From NCBI GenBank assembly GCA_964494475.1, contig CAZBRS010000002.1:1-64000 (forward strand): 64,000 nt of DNA. Reading direction: 5' to 3'. The translations under genes were made by a program, and so were the position numbers. A model generated the notes under the pieces. The model made no database searches. It was not told where the DNA came from and was given only the letters and a program-made list of their open reading frames with translations. Source of the DNA: CAZBRS01 sp964494475. Lineage in GTDB: Bacteria; Myxococcota_A; UBA9042; CAZBRS01. Of this stretch, positions 21,983-32,000 are shown piece by piece. Each line of letters begins with the position of its first letter. The first letter of the stretch is position 1.

Positions 21983-23698
21983 ATGCTGCGAACCCGCCTT
22001 GCCGCCCTCGCCGTCACCACGGTGCTCCTGCTCGTCGCCTGCTCCGGCAGCTCTTCGGCGGAGACCGCGCCGGACGACGCGACCGGCGCGGACGTCCTCG
22101 TCTTCGAGGCGAGCGTCCCCGGCGACGACCCGGGAGCGGCGCCCGATTCTCCGGCCCCCGAGACCGACGCGGACGCCTCGGACGCGCCACCGTCCGAGAC
22201 CGGGTCGCCCGACGCCGAGACGATCGCGCCGGACGATGGCGCCGAGGCGGACGAAGGCGCCGAAGGGGACGAAGGCGTCGGGCTTCAGGACACCGAGCCG
22301 ACCGATCCGGGCACGCCGGAGTCCACGGACGTCGCCAACGACCCCTCCACCGACACCGACCCGGGCCCGGTGGGCGACAACGTGCTGGCCGAGGGCAGCT
22401 TCGAGGCGTGGGCCGCCGGGCTGCCGGTCGGCTGGGTCGGCGCCGCGACCAACCTCTCGAGCGACGCCATCGCCGAGGAGACCGGCGTCGCGCACGACGG
22501 CGTCCGCTCGTGCCGCCTGACGAACACGGCCGACGGCCACAAGCGGTTCTCGACCGCGCCGCTGGCCCTGCAGGCCGGTACGTACGCCTGCCGCGCCTGG
22601 GCGCGGGGCCAGGGAGAGATCCGGTACGGTCGCTACGACGGCGACTACGCCAGCTACTCGGGCTACACCACCATCGCGGGCGACGCGTGGGAGCCCGTGG
22701 ACTACGCGTTCAACGTGGCCGCCGACACCCCGGCCCTCGAGCTGATCTTCTCGGTGCGCCTCACGGGCGAAGCGGGCCTGGTCCTCGACGACGTGCGCTG
22801 CGTGCGGGCCCCGGAGGCCTGCGACACCGTGACGTGCGAGGCCTGGCAGGTGTGCGAGGGCCCCGACGGTACCTGCGCCACGGCGCCCGGGAAGTGCGCC
22901 GACACCAGCGAGTGCGCCCCCTGGCAGGCGTGCGGCGCCGACCACGCGTGCGTGCTGGCCACGGGCGCTTGCGCGTCGACGGCCGACTGCCAGGGCGCGA
23001 CGCCGGTCTGCGACCTCGACGCCCACCTCTGCGTGGCCGGGGATCCCTGCGCCGACGTGAGCTGCCAGGAGTGGCAGATCTGCCAGCCGTCCGACGGCCA
23101 ATGCGTCACCGCCGACGGCCGCTGCGTCGGGCTCGCCGACTGCGACCAGGCGTTGCCCGCGTGCGACCTCTCCACCCACACCTGCGTGGCCGTCGACGCG
23201 CCGGTCAACGTCGTCCCCAACGGCGGCTTCGAGGCCTGGAGCACGGTGATCCTCGGCACCGCGACCGAGTTCCTGCTCCCCGACCACTGGTACGGGATCT
23301 GCGACGGCTGCACCCCGTACTTCCCCTCGACGGAGATCGCCGCGAACCACGTGAAGCCGTACACGACCGCGCCGCACGCCGGGGCCACCGCCCTGCAGCT
23401 CATCGAGCCCTCGACGCCCGCCGACCGGTTCGTGAGCGAGCCCTTCCCCGTCACGCCCGGCGTGAGCTACTCCTGCACCTACCGGGTGCGCGGGCACGGC
23501 ACCTACCGGCAGCGCGGCTACTGCGGCGCCTGGAACCCGGACACGGACTACCAGGCCCTCGACAGCGACACGTGGCAGCAGGTGCCCTTCACGCTGGGCG
23601 GCAACGCGAGCTGGTGCGTGCTCATCCTCTACGCGAGCAACACCGACGCCGACCGCGATCACCTGCAGTTCGACGACGTGGTCTGCATCGCGCCCTAG
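21983..23698 (+). CDS. lipoprotein with two CBM-like beta-sandwich domains and Cys repeats
   Basis: 571 residues from ATG 21983. Lipobox LLVAC (Cys 17), then about 110 acidic, Pro-rich residues as a surface spacer. Domain 1 starts NVLAEGSFEAWAAGLPVGW and ends LVLDDVRC; domain 2 starts NVVPNGGFEAWSTV and ends LQFDDVVC. This pattern resembles carbohydrate-binding modules of the CBM4/9/22 type. Between them lie Cys-rich repeats, with two related pairs (CEAWQVC... and CQEWQIC...). The likely role is surface binding of a polysaccharide; the ligand is unknown. No catalytic domain is seen. Confidence 0.7.
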   Translation: MLRTRLAALAVTTVLLLVACSGSSSAETAPDDATGADVLVFEASVPGDDPGAAPDSPAPETDADASDAPPSETGSPDAETIAPDDGAEADEGAEGDEGVGLQDTEPTDPGTPESTDVANDPSTDTDPGPVGDNVLAEGSFEAWAAGLPVGWVGAATNLSSDAIAEETGVAHDGVRSCRLTNTADGHKRFSTAPLALQAGTYACRAWARGQGEIRYGRYDGDYASYSGYTTIAGDAWEPVDYAFNVAADTPALELIFSVRLTGEAGLVLDDVRCVRAPEACDTVTCEAWQVCEGPDGTCATAPGKCADTSECAPWQACGADHACVLATGACASTADCQGATPVCDLDAHLCVAGDPCADVSCQEWQICQPSDGQCVTADGRCVGLADCDQALPACDLSTHTCVAVDAPVNVVPNGGFEAWSTVILGTATEFLLPDHWYGICDGCTPYFPSTEIAANHVKPYTTAPHAGATALQLIEPSTPADRFVSEPFPVTPGVSYSCTYRVRGHGTYRQRGYCGAWNPDTDYQALDSDTWQQVPFTLGGNASWCVLILYASNTDADRDHLQFDDVVCIAP

Positions 23699-23896
23699 GA
23701 GCCCAGAACAGGCCATTTCTGACCCGCGACGTGGCCGAGAGCTTCGCCACGATCCGGTACACGGCCAAGGGCCGTGGGACTTCGCTGGAGCCCTGGCGTA
23801 GGGCATGACAGCGCTGGAGTTCCTGGGGGCTGCCGAGTATCCTTCGTATCCACAAGACGCCTTGCAGAACAGATCTATACGACGGGGGGAATCCGC

Positions 23897-26800
23897 ATGG
23901 CGAGCCGAATGTTTGCGCTGATCGCGCTCTGGAGCTTCGCCGGGTCGACGCCTGCCCGGGCCGAGCGCTATCCGGTGGACAAGCTGCCGCCGGTTCTGGC
24001 GCCGTGGGCCGACTGGGTCCGTCACGAGGTCCCCGATGCCTCGTGCGCGCGCTTCGACGGCGAGGCCGCGTGCCTGTGGCCTGGCCGGCTGGCGTTGAAC
24101 GTCGGCGCGACCGGGGGCGACTTCGTGCTGGAGGTCGTCGCCGATCGCGCCCTCGACGTCGTCCTCCCGGGAGGCGTCGGCGCTTGGCCGTTGGACGTGC
24201 GGCTCGACGATCGGCCGGCCGTCGTGCTCGCCTCGGGTGGCTTCCCTGTCGTTCACGTGCAGCCTGGAGCCGCACGCCTGGTGGGTCGGCTCGCCTGGAC
24301 GAGTCGGCCCGAGTCGCTGCATGTGCCAGAGGGCGTGGCCCTGGTGGACCTGACGGTCGATGGGAAGCGCGGGGAGGTCCGCCGACGCGACCAGGACCGC
24401 GCGTTGCTCTGGCTCGGTGCCGGCGGCGAGAGCCACGCGAACGAGGCCGCACCCGCGGAAGATCCGGAGCAAGACGAGGGCGACCCGGCCGCGCCTGAAA
24501 GCCTGGCGTTGGAAGTGGCTCGTTGGGTCGTGGACGGCGTGCCCATGCAGCAGAAGACGCACGTCGTCATGCGCGTTTCGGGAAAGACGCGCGAGGTCGG
24601 ACTGGGACGGGTCCAACTCGACGGCTCCGTCCCGCTCTCCCTGGTCTCCGAGTTGCCGGTTCGCCTCGACGAGAAGGGTGAGACGCGGGTGCAGCTTCGC
24701 GCCGGGACGTGGACGCTCGACGTGGTCGCCCGGTTCGAGGGCATGCCCGAGGCGTTGCTCCTCGACGAGCGTCCAGAGCCTTGGCCCGCCGACGAGACCT
24801 GGGTGTGGCAGGCGGACGACGGGCTGCGCCAGGTGGTCGTCGAGGGACTTCGCGGGATCGACCCCAAGCGAACCTCGCTCCCCAAAGGCTGGCCTTCACT
24901 GCCCACGTACAGCGTGAAACCCGGCGACACGATGGCGCTGAAGACGGCACGCCGCGGCGAGCCCTCGCCGCCCCCCGACCGGGTCGAGTTGATCCGCGAG
25001 GCGTGGCTCGACCTGGAAGGCGGAGGCTACACGGTGCAAGACCACCTGACCGGCACGCTTTCGAAGGGCTGGCGCGTCAACCTGGAGGCGCCGGGCCAGT
25101 TGGGACACGTGAGGCTGAACGGCGAGCCCCAACTGATCACCATCGATCCTTCCGCAGGCGACGCCGCGCACGGGGTCGAGGTACGCTCCGGCGCCCTCGA
25201 TCTGCTGGCCGAGTCGCGCTACGAAGGCACGTCGACGCTGCCCGCGGTCGGCTGGTCGCGAGATGTGCAGAAGCTGGCACTGACCCTGCACGTGCCTCCG
25301 GGATGGGACCTGCTGACGGTCACGGGCGCCGATGACGTCTCGCGCAAGTGGCTCGACGCCTGGAACCTGGGGGCCGTGCTGCTGGTGCTGCTGGGTTCGG
25401 CCGCTGCGGGCCGCCTGCTGGGTTGGCGTTGGGGGGCGGTGAGCTTGTGCGCCCTGGGCCTGTGCCAGTCGATCCTCGACGCTCCCTACACTACGTGGTT
25501 CGGCGTACTGTTGGCCACGGCGCTCCTGCGCTACCTGCCCGAAGGGAGGCTCCGTCAAGGCGCGAGGGTCGCCTGGCTCGGCAGCCTGCTGGCCTTCGCG
25601 CTGGTACTCGTGCCCTTCGTCGCACTTCAGGTGCGCGTGGGGCTCCATCCGCAGGCGCGCGACTCGTATCGCAGCCGCCAGTTCTTCAACTCGGGCTCCC
25701 TGGGGGAGGCCCTGCAGGTGGCCGGGCAGTCGGTGAGCGGGCATCGGGGCGTTGAGTTGTCGCAGGTGGACCTGGCGGCCGAAGCTTCCCGCGAGGCGAA
25801 CCTGGCCGCCGCCGCGGCGAGGGAGGAGGCGGCTGAGAGCGGCGATGCGGATGAGATCAAGGAAGCCCGCTACAAGAAGAACGTCGAGAACGTCAAGAAG
25901 AACACGCTCATCAAGTTCCTGGTTGCCGATGATCGAGGTGGCGGCGCGGGTTCCGTGGCGCAGGAAGGCGACGTCGGGCAATTCATCGGCTCGCCCAAGG
26001 TGGCAGGAGTCGGTGGCGAAGGTGGTTACGCCAAGGTAGGCGCCAAGTACACCGCGTCGAAGACCGCTGTGGGCGAGGCCGAAGCCGCCGCGGTCAGGGC
26101 CGAGGCGAAAATCTCCATGAAGATCGGCGGCGATCTCGGAGACAACCTGGGCACGGGCCAGATCGACAAGGCCTCGGTCTCGGCCGTGTTCAAGCGTCGA
26201 CAGGGGGCCATCCGGCACTGCTACGAGAAGCGCCTGAAGGTGAACACGGACCTCGCAGGGACGATCCACTTGAAGTTCACGATAGGCCCGTCCGGCCGCG
26301 CGACGGAAGTCGCAGTACGAGAGAACTCCACCGGCGACGACGAGTTGGGAACGTGTATCTCGGATCGCGTGCGGGAATGGCCGTTCCCGAAGCCAGAGGG
26401 CGGCCCGGTCACGTTCGTCCGCACCGTCGCGCTTTCCAGAGACAGTGCGACGCCCCTGGTGGCCCGTCAGGGCCAGGTTCTGACCACGCCAACCGAAGAC
26501 GAACCGCCGGCAGCCCTGCAGAGCGACCCCAACGCGGTTGTCCAGACGGGCCCCGGGCTCCCCGACTGGGAGTGGGAGAGTTGGCGCCTGACCTGGACAG
26601 GTCCGGTATCCCGTGGGCACGAGGTCACGCCCTGGCTGCTCGGCCCGCTCGCCAACCTGGCGTTGCGCCTGGTTCGCGCCGGGCTGTGGCTGCTGCTGGC
26701 GGGCGTCGTGGTGGTGCGCTTTCGCAGGGATCTGGTTCCACCTGCTCCTCCGTCGGCGCATCGGGGTGCCGGAGGTGACTCTCTCGCGACGGCGTTCCCG

Positions 26801-28771
26801 GTCGTGACCATCCTGCTCGCGACGGCACTGCTCCAAGGCTCGCCCGTGCTTGCGCAGGAGCTCTTCGTGCCGTCTCCCGAGACGCTGGGGGAGTTGAGGA
26901 ATCGCCTGACCGAGCCGCCCGGGTGCGTGCCGGCCTGCGTCTCGATCTCGCGACTGGACCTCGACGTGCGCGATGCGGCGCTGACGATGGCCGCCGAGGT
27001 TCACGCGGGAGATCACACCGCCTGGCTGTTGCCCGGGGGTGCGGAGAACTGGAGCCCCCGGTCAGTGCGCGTGGACGGGACCGCGACGGCGGCCCTTTCC
27101 CTGCGCGAGTCCGGGTTCCTGGCCGTGCGGCTGAGCCCCGGACGTCACCTGGTGGAGGCTGCCGGTCCGCTGGCTTCGCCGAGTCTGCTGACCCTGGAGT
27201 TCCCGTTGTCGCCCCAACGTGTGCTCGTCGACGCGCCTGGCTGGAGGGTCGAGGGCCTGCACGCTGACGGCACGGCCGAGTCGACGGTGCTCTTCACGCG
27301 CGAGGTCGCTCGCGATCCCGAGTCCGAATCGACGGCGGCGACTGCGGCGGCGACCGCGGCCGTGGAGGCTCCCGAGCCCGAGCCTCAGGTCGTAGACGAG
27401 ACTTCGTTTCCGCCCTGGCTCTCGGTCACGCGTACGCTCGAAGTGGGGGTCCCCTGGCTCGTGCACACCCGGGCCAAGCGGGTCTCGTCCAGCGGCCAAC
27501 CCATCATGGTCAAGATTCCGCTGCTGGCTGGCGAGTCCATCACGTCGTCGAACGTGCGCTCCGAGGCGGGAAAGGCGCTCGTCTCGCTGGGGCAGGACGA
27601 CGTCGAGGCGGCCTGGTCGTCCACCCTTGACGAGAACACCGACGCGCCCCTGGTCCTGACGGCGCCCGCCAACGAACCCTGGTCCGAGACCTGGATCCTG
27701 CGCTGCAGCCCGATCTGGCAGTGCGTGACCAGCGGCCTCGACCCCACGCGCCACCAATCCGGCGGGCGCTGGGAGCCCACCTTCCGGCCCTGGCCCGGCG
27801 AGTCCGTCTCCATCGCTTTCAAGCGACCGGCCGGGGCGCCGGGCGCCGGGGTCACCATCGATCGAGCCGAGGTCGAGGCCACGCCCGGACCCCGCGTGAC
27901 CACGATGCGTTTGGGCCTGTCGGTTCGGACCAGCCAGGGGGGAGTGCAGCGCCTGACCCTGCCCGAGAGTTCTCGGATCCAGGCGCTGACCGTCGATCGT
28001 CAACCGGCACCGATTCAGCAGGAAGGCGCCGCGCTCGACGTGACGCTGGAGCCCGGCAGTCACGTGTTGCTGCTCGAGTGGCAGAACGACCAGGAGCAGG
28101 GAGTCTTCTTCCAAGTACCAACGCTCGACCTGGGCGCCGACGTCGCCAACGCGCGAATCCAGATCGACCTTGCCCCCGACCGCTGGGTGCTGCTCACGGG
28201 CGGTCCGTCCTGGGGGCCGGCCATCCTGTACTGGGGCATGCTGCTGGCCCTGGTCGCGTTCGGCCTGGTCCTCGGCCGGCTACCGCTCTCGCCCCTTCGC
28301 AGTCGCCAATGGGCGCTGCTGGCCTTCGGCTTCTCCCTCATCCCTGTCCAGGCGGCCCTGGCGGTGGCGGCGTGGTTCTTCGTGCTCGCGTGGCGGCGTG
28401 CCCATCCTTTGCTCGAGCGCTGGACCTTCGACGGCGTGCAGGTTCTGCTGGTCGGCTGGACGCTGCTGGTCCTTGCAGCCTTGTACTCGGCCGTTCACCT
28501 GGGCTTCGTGAGCATGCCAGACATGCAGGTGGCCGGGCTGGGGAGTACCAGCGAGAAGCTGTCCTGGTACGCTGACCGCGTGGGGTCGACCCTGCCCGCG
28601 CCCTGGGTCGTGAGTCTGCCGGCCTGGGTTTGGAAAGGCGTGACGCTGGCGTGGTCCCTGTGGCTCGCGATCAACCTGCTCACCTGGCTGCGGCAGGCTT
28701 GGACCGCGTGGTCGGCAGGCGGACGCTGGAAGCCGCTGCCGATGCCGACGAGAAAGCGGAAGGAGCTCTGA
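23897..28771 (+). CDS. giant membrane protein with central AgmX/PglI-type domain and duplicated periplasmic halves
   Basis: 1624 residues from ATG 23897 (GGGGGGA upstream). Signal peptide about 1-22 (ends STPARA); periplasmic region to about 485; three or four membrane segments (about 490-577); an Ala/Lys-rich segment (DLAAEASREANLAAAAARE); an AgmX/PglI C-terminal-type domain (about 753-851: AIRHCYEKRL, GTIHLKFTIGPSGRATEVAV, WPFPKP); more membrane segments (about 911-984); a second periplasmic region (about 985-1430); and a final membrane block (about 1440-1600). The segment near 965-985 looks like an internal signal peptide (LLATALLQGSPVLAQE). Both periplasmic halves contain a similar LPGG-W-VRVD motif. 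Role unknown; in known myxobacterial proteins the AgmX-type tail occurs with gliding-motility/TonB-like systems. Confidence 0.7.
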   Translation: MASRMFALIALWSFAGSTPARAERYPVDKLPPVLAPWADWVRHEVPDASCARFDGEAACLWPGRLALNVGATGGDFVLEVVADRALDVVLPGGVGAWPLDVRLDDRPAVVLASGGFPVVHVQPGAARLVGRLAWTSRPESLHVPEGVALVDLTVDGKRGEVRRRDQDRALLWLGAGGESHANEAAPAEDPEQDEGDPAAPESLALEVARWVVDGVPMQQKTHVVMRVSGKTREVGLGRVQLDGSVPLSLVSELPVRLDEKGETRVQLRAGTWTLDVVARFEGMPEALLLDERPEPWPADETWVWQADDGLRQVVVEGLRGIDPKRTSLPKGWPSLPTYSVKPGDTMALKTARRGEPSPPPDRVELIREAWLDLEGGGYTVQDHLTGTLSKGWRVNLEAPGQLGHVRLNGEPQLITIDPSAGDAAHGVEVRSGALDLLAESRYEGTSTLPAVGWSRDVQKLALTLHVPPGWDLLTVTGADDVSRKWLDAWNLGAVLLVLLGSAAAGRLLGWRWGAVSLCALGLCQSILDAPYTTWFGVLLATALLRYLPEGRLRQGARVAWLGSLLAFALVLVPFVALQVRVGLHPQARDSYRSRQFFNSGSLGEALQVAGQSVSGHRGVELSQVDLAAEASREANLAAAAAREEAAESGDADEIKEARYKKNVENVKKNTLIKFLVADDRGGGAGSVAQEGDVGQFIGSPKVAGVGGEGGYAKVGAKYTASKTAVGEAEAAAVRAEAKISMKIGGDLGDNLGTGQIDKASVSAVFKRRQGAIRHCYEKRLKVNTDLAGTIHLKFTIGPSGRATEVAVRENSTGDDELGTCISDRVREWPFPKPEGGPVTFVRTVALSRDSATPLVARQGQVLTTPTEDEPPAALQSDPNAVVQTGPGLPDWEWESWRLTWTGPVSRGHEVTPWLLGPLANLALRLVRAGLWLLLAGVVVVRFRRDLVPPAPPSAHRGAGGDSLATAFPVVTILLATALLQGSPVLAQELFVPSPETLGELRNRLTEPPGCVPACVSISRLDLDVRDAALTMAAEVHAGDHTAWLLPGGAENWSPRSVRVDGTATAALSLRESGFLAVRLSPGRHLVEAAGPLASPSLLTLEFPLSPQRVLVDAPGWRVEGLHADGTAESTVLFTREVARDPESESTAATAAATAAVEAPEPEPQVVDETSFPPWLSVTRTLEVGVPWLVHTRAKRVSSSGQPIMVKIPLLAGESITSSNVRSEAGKALVSLGQDDVEAAWSSTLDENTDAPLVLTAPANEPWSETWILRCSPIWQCVTSGLDPTRHQSGGRWEPTFRPWPGESVSIAFKRPAGAPGAGVTIDRAEVEATPGPRVTTMRLGLSVRTSQGGVQRLTLPESSRIQALTVDRQPAPIQQEGAALDVTLEPGSHVLLLEWQNDQEQGVFFQVPTLDLGADVANARIQIDLAPDRWVLLTGGPSWGPAILYWGMLLALVAFGLVLGRLPLSPLRSRQWALLAFGFSLIPVQAALAVAAWFFVLAWRRAHPLLERWTFDGVQVLLVGWTLLVLAALYSAVHLGFVSMPDMQVAGLGSTSEKLSWYADRVGSTLPAPWVVSLPAWVWKGVTLAWSLWLAINLLTWLRQAWTAWSAGGRWKPLPMPTRKRKEL

Positions 28772-28821
28772 TTAGCGCACTTTAACCTTCTCGGGAAACT
28801 TGACGAAAGCAGCGAGTTGCC

Positions 28822-28855
28822 GCTGCTCCACGAGGGCGGCTTCGATGGCCCGAGC
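28822..28855 (+). pseudogene. 34-bp fragment of the CruF-like gene 3' region
   Basis: The first 23 bases (28822-28844) equal 11034-11056, and the whole 34 bases match at 32 positions (LLHEGGF-GPS). It lies in the spacer before the kinase gene. Read on the minus strand the same spacer gives an open C-terminus (ARAIEAALVEQRQLAAFVKF, then PEKVKVR and stop at 28775), whose reality I cannot judge. Confidence 0.6.
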
Positions 28856-29035
28856 CGCACACGCCAGGTCTTCGGCGTCCGCGGGAGCCCCGTGCGCTCC
28901 GACCCCGCGACGTCGAACTCGCGGCGAGGCCCGGCCGATCGGCGCCGGAACGCGGCGCTTGACCGGCCCCGGGCGCGCGTCGATACTCGCTCCCGTAGGT
29001 GAAAGCCCCTTTTCTTCGACGTGAGCGCGTCAGGC

Positions 29036-32000
29036 ATGGACCGCGACTTCCTGTTCGGCGTGATCGCAGTGCAGTTGGGCCAGGTGACTCCTGCCCAGGT
29101 CATGGCCGCGGCGTCGGCCTACTTCTCCGATCGCTCGAGGACCATCCCCGAGCGGCTGCTGGCCGACGGCGCCGTATCGGCCGACCGCCACCGCATGATC
29201 CAGGACATCGTGGCCACCATGCTGCAGGCCCACGGCGGCGACGCGCAGAAGGCCGTCGAGTCGGTGGGGGGCCAGCGCGCGGTGTTCGCGTCGTTCGGCG
29301 GCTCGGTGGTGGTCGACGCGGCGGGCCACGCGTCCCTGGCTCCCGCGACGGGCGGCGACGCGGGCGTCGACGGTGACGACCCGGCGGTGCAGCCCGAGGC
29401 GCCGGGCCGCTACCGCTTCAGCGACGCCGCCGAGATCGGCCGGGGCGGCATCGGCCGCGTGCTCGTGGCCTTCGACGCGTTCCTGGGGCGCGAGATCGCG
29501 GTGAAGGAGCTGCTGGGAGAGGCCGGCGGGTCGCAGCCCTCCACGCCGCGCACCGATGGGGCCAGCCGCACCACCGCGGCCATGGGGCGCTTCCTGCGGG
29601 AGGCGCGCGTCACGGGGCAGCTGGAGCACCCCAACATCGTTCCGGTGTACGAGGTGGGGCAGCGCGCCGACGGCACGCTGTACTACACCATGAAGCTGGT
29701 GCGCGGCCGCACGCTGGCCAAGGCCCTGGCGGCGTGCGCGTCGCTGGCCGACCGCCTGAAGCTGCTGCACCACTACGTCGACCTGTGTAACGCCGTGGCC
29801 TATGCCCACAGCCGGGGCGTTGTGCACCGCGACCTGAAGACCGAGAACGTCATGCTGGGCGAGTTCGGCGAGACCGTGGTGCTGGACTGGGGCCTGGCCA
29901 AGGTCAAGGGGCAGAGGGACGTCCGGGGCCGCGAGCTCGCGCGCGATCTCAGCGTGCTGCACGACGCCGGCGCGGGGCGCACCGTCGACGGCGCGGCCAT
30001 CGGCACCCCGGCGTACATGAGCCCCGAGCAGGCCGAGGGCCTGATCGACCAGATCGACGAGCGCTCCGACGTGTGGAGCCTGGGCGCCGTGCTGTACGAG
30101 GTGTTGACCGGGCGGCCTCCGTTCGAGGGCGTCACGCCGTTCGAGATCGTGGGCAAGGTGCTGAAGGACGACGTGGCTCCTCCCGGCACGTTGTGCGCCG
30201 GCGTGCCGGCCGAGCTGGCGGCCGTGGCGTCGAAGGCGCTGACGCGCGACCCCGCGAAGCGTTACCAGCGCGCGGGCGAGCTGTCCGACGAGGTGCAGGC
30301 CTTCATGACGGGCGGGCGCATCGCCGCCTACGACTACAGCTCGTGGGAGCTGGTGCGGCGCTTCGTGGCCAAGAACAAGGTGGTGTCGGCGGGCCTGGCC
30401 GCCGTGCTGGCCACGGTGCTGGTGGCCGTGGTGCTGATCAGCCTGGCCTACGGCCGGGCCGAAGAGGCGCGCGCCGTGGCCGAGCAGCAGGAGCGCGTGG
30501 CCGGCACCAACCTGGCCCAGGCCTACCAGAACCGGGCCGAGGAGCTGAACGGCGCGCGCAACTTCGGCGCGGCCCACGTGTACGCCGCGGCGGCCTTGCG
30601 CGAGTACCAGCGCCTGGGGCCCGAGGTGCCCGCCGACCGGCGCGCGGAGCTCGAATCGGCGCTGTACCAGGCCGAGGTCGGGCGCAGCCTCGAGCTCGAG
30701 CGCACGCTGCCGGGACCCGGCAGCGAGGTCGGGGCCATGGCGTTGTCCGGCGACGGTCGGCGGCTGGCGCTGCTCGACGGCAAGCAGGCGGTCTGGCTCT
30801 ACGCGCTCGACAGCGACGAAGCTCCGCTGCACCGCGTGGCGACGGCCTATCCGCTCACGCTGCGCTTCACGAAGGACGACCGCCAACTGGTGGTGGGCGA
30901 CGTCGAGGGCCTGCGCTGGCTCGACGTCGACGACCTGCGCGACACCGGCGCCGAGGCGTTGGGGATGGTCGCGTGGATCCGGCCCCGGGATCCCGACGTC
31001 GTGGCGGTGTACAAGGACGGCGCCGCCACGCTGGTCACGCGGGCGGGCGGACGGCCGCCGGTCCCGTTCGGGCCGACCCGGTGCCTGGCGTGGTCGGCCG
31101 ATGGCGCGCTGTTGTTCCGGGGCACGCCCACCGGCGAGATCGTGGTGCACGACGGCGCCACCGGGGTCGAGAAGGAGTCGTTCCGGGTGTCCACCGGGCC
31201 CGTCGATTTCTGCGAGCCGTCCGCCGATGGCGGCTCGTTGCTCGTGACCAGCGCCGAGACGGGCGTGGTCCGTGTCGACGTCGCGCGGAAGGCGATCGCC
31301 GCGCGCCTCGCGATGGGCGTGTTCCGTCAGTACTCGGTCGTGCCCGCGCCCGGCGGAAGCGGCTGGCTGATTGGGACGGACGACGGTGTGGCGCGCTGGA
31401 GCGGTCGTGGCACCGAGTTCGACGAGGTCGTGTGGCAGGCGGGGAATCGTACGCAGGCCGACGTCGCCCGTAGCGGGCGGCGGGTCGTGACCGCCGGCAG
31501 CGGCGTCGTGCGGGTCTGGAAGGTCCGCGACGCGGGGCGCCCGACCTGGCTGCCCAGTGATCGCGATCCCATCAACGTGGCCTTCGCGCCCGACGGTCGG
31601 CGCGTGGTGTTCACGTCCAGCGAGGGGACGGTCCAGCTCGCCGAGCCGGGCTCCGAGGCCGCGCCCCGGGTGTTGACCCGCCATCCCCCCTCGGCGTGCA
31701 CCGACGTGTCGTTCTCGCCCGACGGCCGGCACGTAGCCAGCGTCGGCAGCGACCAGTGGGTGCGAATCCACGACGTCGTCGCGGGGGTCGAGGTCGCGTC
31801 GCGTCCGTTGACGCGGCTGGCCTGGGCCGAGGGCCGCTGCTCCGCGGTCCGGTACGCGCCCGACGGTCGTCGACTGGCGGTCACGGCGCCCGACGGCCGC
31901 GTGCACGTGCTCGACGCGGTCACGCTCCAGGTCCACCGGGTCCTGGCCGGAAACCTGCCCTGGCCCCGCGCGCTCAGGTACTCCCCCGACGGACGACTGC

